This document shows, piece by piece, positions 6,940 to 13,304 of a DNA stretch of 13,304 bases. Source of the DNA: Gammaproteobacteria bacterium (GTDB lineage Bacteria > Pseudomonadota > Gammaproteobacteria > Chromatiales > Chromatiaceae); contig JAHDCB010000032.1 in NCBI GenBank assembly GCA_020630035.1, positions 1 through 13,304 of the forward strand. The letters run 5' to 3'. Below the pieces are notes generated by a model. The model was given only the letters and a program-made list of their open reading frames with translations, was not told the origin of the DNA and did not search any database. Both the position numbers and the translations under genes were made by a program. The stretch's first letter is position 1; each line of letters opens with the position of its first letter.

Positions 6940-7791
6940 ATGCCATCTGAATCGATTTCAACCCTGGTTACTTTGCAACCGAAGGGGGACAAGCGCCCGT
7001 TATTCTTCATACCAGGGATACAGGGCAATGTTGCCATGTTGTTGCCGCTGGTACAACATACAGGTTGTGACCGACCTGTGTATGGCCTGCGCTCATTCGG
7101 CCAGAATGCACATGAGTCACCTTATAACAGTATCCCGGAGATAGCAGCCCATCATATCTGCGCATTACAGGCCGTACAACCAGCAGGGCCTTATCTGATC
7201 GGGGGTTATTCATTTGGTGGGCGAGTGGCCTTTGAAGTAGCTCGCCAGTTGTCAGATCAGGGTCATCAGATCAGTCAACTGATCATTCTGGATATTTCAC
7301 TGATTGACTCGACCAGGCGGAAGGCTGGCTACTGGTCGGATGCGAGATTCAGGTACGAATTTGCCAATTCATATGGTAACGGTTCAGATTTTATCTGGTC
7401 ATATGATGAGTTTGCTGCGCTCAGGCCGAGGCAACAAATGCGTTGTATCGCGCAGCATCTGAAAAAACATGGTGTATTGCTGGACATGCCAGAAATCGAA
7501 CAACTGGCGGCGGTTTATCGTGCGAATTTGTCGAGTAATGAATGTTATACACCACCGATTGAGGCATTACCTGTTCTGATCACCCTGATACGGGCTGATG
7601 AGATCGAAGTATTCAGTTATTTGCCGGACAAACAATTTACTGTTCAACACCCTGAGTGGGGTTGGGAACAATTTTCTGCTTATCCGATAACCTGTTATCA
7701 GGTGCCGGGCAATCATTTTACTGTGATAGAGCCACCTCATGTGATTGCCCTGGCGGATTGTATACGTGACTGTATGAAAACTATTGCATAG
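6940..7791 (+). CDS. Free-standing thioesterase of the PKS/NRPS chain-release type
   Basis: This 283-residue alpha/beta hydrolase would hydrolyse or cyclise an acyl chain from a carrier protein. The N-terminal region (LVTLQPKGDKRPLFFIPG, then DRPVYGLRSFG) resembles C-terminal type I thioesterases of synthases more than short editing type II enzymes. The nucleophile is Ser91 in GGYSFGG. Asp118 (LIILDIS) lies 27 residues later, the spacing of Ser80 and Asp107 in the surfactin thioesterase. His259 in PGNHFTVIE completes the triad. The lid region lies about 125-200. It starts 25 bases after the methyltransferase stop and ends 17 bases before the large PKS, with weak ribosome sites. Since the PKS end at 1988 lacks a thioesterase, this protein may release the product in trans; a proofreading role is the alternative. 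Confidence 0.92.
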   Translation: MPSESISTLVTLQPKGDKRPLFFIPGIQGNVAMLLPLVQHTGCDRPVYGLRSFGQNAHESPYNSIPEIAAHHICALQAVQPAGPYLIGGYSFGGRVAFEVARQLSDQGHQISQLIILDISLIDSTRRKAGYWSDARFRYEFANSYGNGSDFIWSYDEFAALRPRQQMRCIAQHLKKHGVLLDMPEIEQLAAVYRANLSSNECYTPPIEALPVLITLIRADEIEVFSYLPDKQFTVQHPEWGWEQFSAYPITCYQVPGNHFTVIEPPHVIALADCIRDCMKTIA

Positions 7792-7808
7792 AGTTTGGTA
7801 TCAACGAA

Positions 7809-10800
7809 ATGAATAAAACATTATCACCGGTCAAACAGGCCTTGTTAGCGGTTAAGCGATTGCAGGCTAAAGTCGATCAACTGGAAGGTGCACAAAAAGA
7901 GCCGATTGCGATTGTTGGTATCGGATGCCGATTTCCGGCAATTGCGGATACCCCGGATAAATTCTGGGAGTTGTTACGTACCGGGCAAAGCATATTGTCG
8001 GAGATGCCGACCTCGCGTTGGGATCACGCTTCGTTATATCACCCGGACGTCGAGACATTGCCACCGGGCAAGACCTATACCCGCCAGGCCAGTTTTCTGG
8101 CGGAGGTAGATCAGTTTGATGCGGCCTTTTTTGGCATTTCCGGGCGCGAAGCCGAAAAAATGGATCCGCAACAACGGATGTTACTGGAGGTGGGTTGGGA
8201 GGCCCTGGAGCGCGCCGGATTGGCGCATGACCGATTGTACGGTAGTCGGGCGGGCGTGTTTCTGGGCCTGTCCACTCAGGATTATTATCATTTCGCCAGC
8301 CAGCCGCTGGAGCGAAATGACATGTACACCATGAGCGGCAATAACCTGAGTGTCGCGGCAGGCCGTCTGGCGTATGTGTGGGGGCTGACCGGGCCGACCT
8401 TCGTGGTCGATACCGCCTGTTCGTCTTCGCTGGTCGCGGTTCATCTGGCCTGCCAGAGCCTGCGTGCAGGCGAGTGCGACAGTGCCCTGGCGGGTGGCGC
8501 GGCCCTGATGCTGACCCCGCACTTTACCATCCAGATGGCGCAGGCCGGTGCCTTGTCTCCGGATAGTCAGTGTCGAACCTTTGCGGCAGACGCGAATGGT
8601 TATAATCAGGGTGAGGGGTGCGGTCTTGTTGTGCTGAGGCGGCTATCGGATGCGTTGCGCGATGGTGATCCGGTGGTGGCGGTGATCCGGGGCTCAGCCA
8701 TCAATCACGATGGACGCAGCAGCGGCCTGACCGTGCCGAATGGCTTGGCGCAACAGGCAGTGATCCGGCAGGCACATCAGAACGGTGGGGTAGCCGCTGC
8801 TGATATAGGCTATGTGGAAGCGCATGGTACCGGCACTCTGCTGGGTGATCCGCTGGAGGTCGAGGCGCTGGGTCAGGTATTCCAGAAAAACACCGAGCCG
8901 GTGCGGATCGGTTCGGTCAAGACGAATATTGGTCATCTGGACAGTGCCGCCGGGATTGCCGGTCTGATCAAGACCGCCCTGGCGCTGCAGCAGCAACAGA
9001 TTCCGCCCAGCCTGCATTGTGCTGAACTGAATCCACGCATGGACTGGCAGCATCTGCCGGTGCAGGTGGTGCGTACATTGCAACCGTTTCCTCAGTTGGC
9101 AGAGACTCGTCTGGCCGGGATCAGTGCGTTTGGTGTCAGTGGTACGAATGCCCATACGGTGCTGGAGCAGGCACCGATCGCAGTCAGTACACAGCCATTC
9201 CGGATGGTTACTGACGCATCGCAGGCAGATCCGGACGATAAACCGGTTGAGCGTCCCTGGCATCTGCTGAACCTGTCAGCCCGGACACCACAGGCATTAC
9301 ACGAGCTGGCCCGACGTTATCACGTCAGGCTGCAGGCGGTGCCTGTGCCAGAGCTGGCTGATATCAGCTACAGTGCGGATCTGACCCGGCAGGATTTTGC
9401 GTATCGGCTGAGCCTGCTGGCGCAGGATACGCCACACATGGCGACCCGACTGGCTGCGTTTGCCGGAGAGGGCACGACTGTGAGTCAGGGTCATGTGCCG
9501 GATCATCAGGCGAAGCCGCGCATCGCGTTTTTATTCACCGGCCAGGGTGCGCAATATGTCGGGATGGGACGCGAGTTATATCAGACTCAGCCGACCTTCC
9601 GGGCTGCATTGGATGAGTGTGCTCGTCTGTTAGCGCCTGAGCTGGCTGAGCCGCTGTTATCGAGCCTGTTTGCGACTGATTCCGCCGCCGAGGCACGGCT
9701 GGCACAGGCTGCTTATGCTCAACCGGCTTTATTTGCGATCGAATATGCCCTGGCCAGTCTATGGCAGGCCTGGGGGATCCAGCCGGATGTGGTGCTGGGG
9801 CATGGTGTTGGTGAAGTGATCGCTGCGTGTGTCGCGGGTGTGTTCAGCCTCGCAGACGGCCTGCGTCTGGTTGCTGCACGCGGTCGATTGATACAGGACT
9901 TGACTGAATTTGAGCGGGTGGCACAGACCTTGACCTATCATCCGCCGCGTTATCCGCTGATCTCAAGTCTGACCGGACAACGGGTGAGTACAGAGCTCAG
10001 CACGCCAGATTATTGGGTACGGCAGGCGCAGGCTGTCGTGCGTTTTGCAGATAGTGTCCGGATGCTATCCGAACAGTCGGTGGATATATTGCTCGAAGTC
10101 GGGCCACAACCGGTCCTGCTGGATCTGGCCAGATCACAATGGCCGGAACCGACCGAACCCTTATATCTACCCAGTCTGCAGTCTGAACATGCGGATTGGC
10201 AATCACTCCTGACCAGTCTGGGGCAGCTGTACACACGCGGTGTTGTGATCGACTGGGTGGCATTTGATCGCGATTACCAACGGCATAAGGTCGCGTTGCC
10301 GACCTATCCGTTTCAGCGCCAGCGGTACTGGCTGGAACCCGTCAGACCGGCAACCGCCTCGTTATGCCCGCTGGTTGATCAGTGTGTGCCGTTGCCGCAA
10401 CATCATCAGACCGTATTTGTGAAGGACTATTGTCTGGAAACATTGCCCTTTCTGGCAGATCACCGTATCCATGGTACGGTGATCTCGCCCGGGGCCTGCC
10501 ATCTGGCGATGCTGCTCAGCATCGCCGCGCTGGTGCAGGACGCTGAGGGCCGGCCTCAGGGTGGGATGACACTGACAGATATCATCTTTTCCAGTCCGCT
10601 GGTGCTCACAACAGACCGCACGGTACAGGTGGTGTGTACCCCGGAGGATGCAACACACACTGCATTTGAATTATCCAGTGTCGCCCGGACCGAACAACTG
10701 ATCAGCCCGGCACCTGAATCACCCGTGGTCCATGCCAGCGGCCAGTTTCAGCTGGATGCACCACGGCCATCAGCAGTGGATCTGACTGATTACCAGGTGG

Positions 10801-13304
10801 CCTGTCCCACACCAATTGACGTGCCGGGGTTATATCAGGCCCTAGCGGATCAGGGCCTGGCCTTCGGCCCGACCTTCCGCTGGATACAACAGGCCTGGGT
10901 AGGGGAGCAGGTGGCACTGGCTTGTTTGCGACTGCCGGCAGGCTTGTTGCCGGATGGCTATGTGATCCATCCCGGCCTGCTGGATGCGTGTACTCAGGTA
11001 CAGTTTGCTGTCGCCTATGCAGCGGCAGCCACGCAGGCTGAGACCACGGTACCCTTTGCTCTGCAGGCGTTGCATTGTTATCAGGCTGCATCCGGTACCG
11101 TCTGGTGGGTGTATGCGCAGCAACAGGAAGAAGGTGTCTGGCATATCCGGTTGCTGGATCAGGCTGGTCGGCTGATCGCAGAATTGATCGAATTAGAAGA
11201 CCGGGTGATATCGGCAGACAGTCTGCTGCAAGACACCAACTGGCATGACTGGCTGTACACCCCGGTATGGGTCACGGCACCGCTGGTGCCGTCGGAACCC
11301 GCAGCCGCGCAGGATACTGCGACCTGGTTGTTGTTTGGCCAGCCGGATGCAGACACATCAGCCACATCCTTACAGCAGGCGGGTCAGCAGGGTGTCCTGG
11401 TGATTCCGGGCGAGGCGTATGCCGAAACCACCCGTACCACACATAGTGATGAACTGCGGGTGATCACACTCAATCCAGGTCGGGCAGAAGATTATGCCCG
11501 TTTGCTGAGCAGCATGGCAGCAATACCCTGTCAGCAGGTGGTGTATGCCTGGGGTCGGGAACTGGCTGACACAGTTCCGGAACAGGTGCAGGCACTGTGC
11601 ACCGGATTATTACACCTGGTACAGGCCCTGAGTGCGCGCGCATGGACGCCGCAGCTGTGGATTCTGACCGAACACAGTCAGGCGGTGCAGCCGGGTGTCC
11701 TGCCGGTACAGATAGCGCAGTCCCCCGTATGGGCCCTGGTGCGTACGATTCGTGCGGAGCATCCTGAGTTTGCCTGTCGGTGCATTGATATGGATACAGA
11801 GGCTGATCCGGCAGCGCTGATCCTGGCAGAACAGCGGGCGGCGAGCGCAGAGCCGCAGGTCGCGTATCGCCAGGGAGAGCGGTATGTCGCCAGATTGCAT
11901 CCTTATCAACCTGAACCCATGCGGGACTGGGTCGCAGAGCCGGGTCGGATGCAATTGGCTGAGTATGGCAGCCCGGATGAGTTGCAGATCGTGCCTTGTC
12001 CTCGACATGACCCGGAAGCAGGTCAGGTTGAGATTGAAGTTCGTGCAACCGGGCTGAATTTCCGCGATATGCTGAATGTGCTCGGGATGCTGGCAGAACA
12101 GTATGCCACTGAGTACAACATCCATACTGCCGCAGAGGTGCCGCTCGGTTTTGAATGTGCCGGTGTCGTGACTGCAATCGGTGCACAGGTCACAGGTCTG
12201 ACGGTGGGTGACCGGGTGATGGCGCTGGCCGAAGGCACCTTCGCCAGCTATCTCACGCTGGATGCGCGTTATGTGGCGCAGATCCCGGCTGAACTGAGTG
12301 ATATCGAGGCAGCGACGATCCCGCTGGTATTTCTGACGGCGTATCGGGGCTTGTATGACCTGGCGCAACTGCAAGCCGGAGAACGGGTACTGATCCATGC
12401 CGCTGCCGGAGGTGTCGGGCAGGCTGCGATCCAGATCGCGCAGGCGATTGGTGCTGAAGTCTATGCCACTGCCAGTCCACCGAAATGGGACTTTCTGCGT
12501 GCGCAGGGCATCACCCGGCTGTACAACTCGCGGACCCTTGCATTCACTGAAGAAATCCGGCGTGACACCGCAGGTGCCGGGGTGGATGTGGTGCTGAACA
12601 GCCTGAATGGTGACTTTATCCGCGCCGGGATTCAGGTATTGGGTGAAAAAGGGCGCTTTGTTGAACTGGGTAAGCTGGATATCTGGAGTGCAGAACAGGT
12701 ACAGGCTGCGCGGCCCGATGTAGCCTATCATCCGTTTGATCTGACCGATGACACGCCGGCTGCACAGATCAACCGGCTGTTCGCAGACTTATGCACCTGG
12801 TTTGCGCAGGGCAGACTGCAACCGCTGCCGCACCGGACGTATCCGTTACACCAGATGGCCGATGCCGTACGTTATATGCAGCAGGGCAGACAGCGTGGCA
12901 AGATTGTCCTGTCGCTGCAGCCAGAGCCAGAGACACCCATCCGGGCTGACCGGGCCTATCTGATCACTGGTGGCCTGGGTGGCCTGGGTTTGCAGGTAGC
13001 ACAGGCACTGGCGGAGGCTGGAGCAAGATACCTGATCCTGAACAGCCGCAGTGCACAGGTGCCGGATGCAGCACAGCCAGTGTTGGCACAATTGCGTGCT
13101 GCACAAGTGCAGGTTGTGCTGGTTGCCGCCGATGTGGCGGACGCCACTGATTGTGCCCGCCTGATTGCAACCAGTCAGCAAACCGTGCCATTGTGCGGCA
13201 TCATCCATGCTGCTGGTATCCTGGATGACGGCATGTTGTTACATCAGACACCGGCACAATTTGCCCGGGTGATGGCTGCGAAGGTATCCGGCGCCTGGCA
13301 GCTC
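7809..13304 (+). CDS. Modular type I polyketide synthase, 5' part (docking-KS-AT(degenerate)-DH-ER-KR), 3' partial
   Basis: The ATG at 7809 opens a frame with no stop to the window end (1832 codons). It encodes a fully reducing extension module. Residues 1-30 form a basic/hydrophobic docking helix (SPVKQALLAVKRLQAKVDQL). The KS spans about 31-456 with Cys204 in TACSSS, His339 in EAHGTGT and His376 in NIGHLDSAAG, so it should condense. The AT spans about 570-790 but is degenerate: Gly666 replaces the nucleophile Ser (GHGVGE) and the segment with the catalytic His is absent near 696-698. The linker LPTYPFQRQRYW follows. The DH has His885 in HRIHGTVISP and Asp1059 in LDACTQ, both intact. The KR structural half is about 1140-1380. 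The ER is about 1385-1700 with LNFRDMLNVLG and the NADPH motif HAAAGGVG (from 1530). The catalytic KR half starts with TGGLGGLG near 1720 and shows the B-type LDD (1805-1807); the window ends before its Ser/Tyr. The ACP and anything after it lie outside. Confidence 0.95.
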   Translation, partial: MNKTLSPVKQALLAVKRLQAKVDQLEGAQKEPIAIVGIGCRFPAIADTPDKFWELLRTGQSILSEMPTSRWDHASLYHPDVETLPPGKTYTRQASFLAEVDQFDAAFFGISGREAEKMDPQQRMLLEVGWEALERAGLAHDRLYGSRAGVFLGLSTQDYYHFASQPLERNDMYTMSGNNLSVAAGRLAYVWGLTGPTFVVDTACSSSLVAVHLACQSLRAGECDSALAGGAALMLTPHFTIQMAQAGALSPDSQCRTFAADANGYNQGEGCGLVVLRRLSDALRDGDPVVAVIRGSAINHDGRSSGLTVPNGLAQQAVIRQAHQNGGVAAADIGYVEAHGTGTLLGDPLEVEALGQVFQKNTEPVRIGSVKTNIGHLDSAAGIAGLIKTALALQQQQIPPSLHCAELNPRMDWQHLPVQVVRTLQPFPQLAETRLAGISAFGVSGTNAHTVLEQAPIAVSTQPFRMVTDASQADPDDKPVERPWHLLNLSARTPQALHELARRYHVRLQAVPVPELADISYSADLTRQDFAYRLSLLAQDTPHMATRLAAFAGEGTTVSQGHVPDHQAKPRIAFLFTGQGAQYVGMGRELYQTQPTFRAALDECARLLAPELAEPLLSSLFATDSAAEARLAQAAYAQPALFAIEYALASLWQAWGIQPDVVLGHGVGEVIAACVAGVFSLADGLRLVAARGRLIQDLTEFERVAQTLTYHPPRYPLISSLTGQRVSTELSTPDYWVRQAQAVVRFADSVRMLSEQSVDILLEVGPQPVLLDLARSQWPEPTEPLYLPSLQSEHADWQSLLTSLGQLYTRGVVIDWVAFDRDYQRHKVALPTYPFQRQRYWLEPVRPATASLCPLVDQCVPLPQHHQTVFVKDYCLETLPFLADHRIHGTVISPGACHLAMLLSIAALVQDAEGRPQGGMTLTDIIFSSPLVLTTDRTVQVVCTPEDATHTAFELSSVARTEQLISPAPESPVVHASGQFQLDAPRPSAVDLTDYQVACPTPIDVPGLYQALADQGLAFGPTFRWIQQAWVGEQVALACLRLPAGLLPDGYVIHPGLLDACTQVQFAVAYAAAATQAETTVPFALQALHCYQAASGTVWWVYAQQQEEGVWHIRLLDQAGRLIAELIELEDRVISADSLLQDTNWHDWLYTPVWVTAPLVPSEPAAAQDTATWLLFGQPDADTSATSLQQAGQQGVLVIPGEAYAETTRTTHSDELRVITLNPGRAEDYARLLSSMAAIPCQQVVYAWGRELADTVPEQVQALCTGLLHLVQALSARAWTPQLWILTEHSQAVQPGVLPVQIAQSPVWALVRTIRAEHPEFACRCIDMDTEADPAALILAEQRAASAEPQVAYRQGERYVARLHPYQPEPMRDWVAEPGRMQLAEYGSPDELQIVPCPRHDPEAGQVEIEVRATGLNFRDMLNVLGMLAEQYATEYNIHTAAEVPLGFECAGVVTAIGAQVTGLTVGDRVMALAEGTFASYLTLDARYVAQIPAELSDIEAATIPLVFLTAYRGLYDLAQLQAGERVLIHAAAGGVGQAAIQIAQAIGAEVYATASPPKWDFLRAQGITRLYNSRTLAFTEEIRRDTAGAGVDVVLNSLNGDFIRAGIQVLGEKGRFVELGKLDIWSAEQVQAARPDVAYHPFDLTDDTPAAQINRLFADLCTWFAQGRLQPLPHRTYPLHQMADAVRYMQQGRQRGKIVLSLQPEPETPIRADRAYLITGGLGGLGLQVAQALAEAGARYLILNSRSAQVPDAAQPVLAQLRAAQVQVVLVAADVADATDCARLIATSQQTVPLCGIIHAAGILDDGMLLHQTPAQFARVMAAKVSGAWQL
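9519..10128 (+). other. Degenerate acyltransferase domain inside the large PKS
   Basis: The domain begins normally (FLFTGQGAQYVGMG) and ends normally (LLEVGPQPVLL). At 9801-9815 the elbow reads GHGVGE, with GGT (Gly) at 9804-9806 where Ser is required. At 9894-9902 the chain runs from GRLIQD straight into LTEFERVA. In ordinary ATs these are separated by the small ferredoxin-like subdomain and the AFHS block with the catalytic His, about 90-100 residues. The frame is kept. Both halves of the Ser-His dyad are gone, so self-loading with malonyl or methylmalonyl units is not expected. Confidence 0.88.

Noticed and set aside
9860..9960. AT defect explained by a simple frameshift
   Set aside because: The reading frame is the same on both sides of the joint and family-like residues resume at once, so a clean in-frame deletion fits better. 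An assembly collapse cannot be excluded from sequence alone.
11220..11940. An extra inactive domain between DH and ER
   Set aside because: It is the normal structural half of the KR, which is split from its catalytic half by the ER in fully reducing modules.
11610..12731. 373-codon open frame on the minus strand, with others at 11470-12186 and 8694-9263
   Set aside because: They lie antisense to the PKS frame, whose domain motifs are continuous there. Their translations are Arg/His/Gln-rich and show no recognisable family; they are shadows of GC-biased codons.

Overview
The window looks like part of a bacterial modular polyketide synthase (PKS) gene cluster, probably from a Gram-negative and possibly marine proteobacterium. 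That guess rests on a DddP-type DMSP lyase gene and on IS630 and IS256 transposase scars. Nothing in the window fixes the taxon. PKS genes occupy both ends and both run off the window.

Layout. Bases 1-1988 (+) hold the 3' end of a PKS: the AT-exit linker, a complete ketoreductase (KR), an acyl carrier protein (ACP) and an acidic C-terminal docking tail. Bases 2068-3408 (-) hold a convergent, visibly more A+T-rich gene for a DddP-like M24-fold DMSP lyase. It has a TTG start behind a strong Shine-Dalgarno site. Bases 3409-4079 are a scar zone with two short palindromes, a C-terminal IS630-type transposase fragment (-) and an N-terminal IS256-type transposase fragment (+). From 4084 a tight + strand gene set follows: a P-type ATPase with P1B-like architecture but no CPC metal motif, a class I SAM methyltransferase (4-base ATGA overlap), a free-standing type-I-like thioesterase, and a large PKS that starts at 7809 and stays open to the window end (1832 codons visible).

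The second PKS opens with a docking helix followed by KS, AT, DH, KR structural half, ER and the start of the KR. All its catalytic residues that I can check are intact except in the AT. There the nucleophile Ser of GHSxGE is Gly, and roughly 90-100 residues that normally carry the catalytic His (the AFHS region) are missing in frame. This fully reducing module therefore appears unable to load its own extender unit, although the rest is preserved.

How the parts may work together (inference): PKS1 passes its chain to PKS2 through matching docking ends, the methyltransferase and thioesterase act in trans on the chain, and the ATPase is a membrane accessory of unknown substrate. The DMSP lyase gene is probably an insertion passenger, although its products could feed propionyl or methylmalonyl precursors.

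Base composition remarks are by eye. Motif assignments come from reading the translations; no database search was run.
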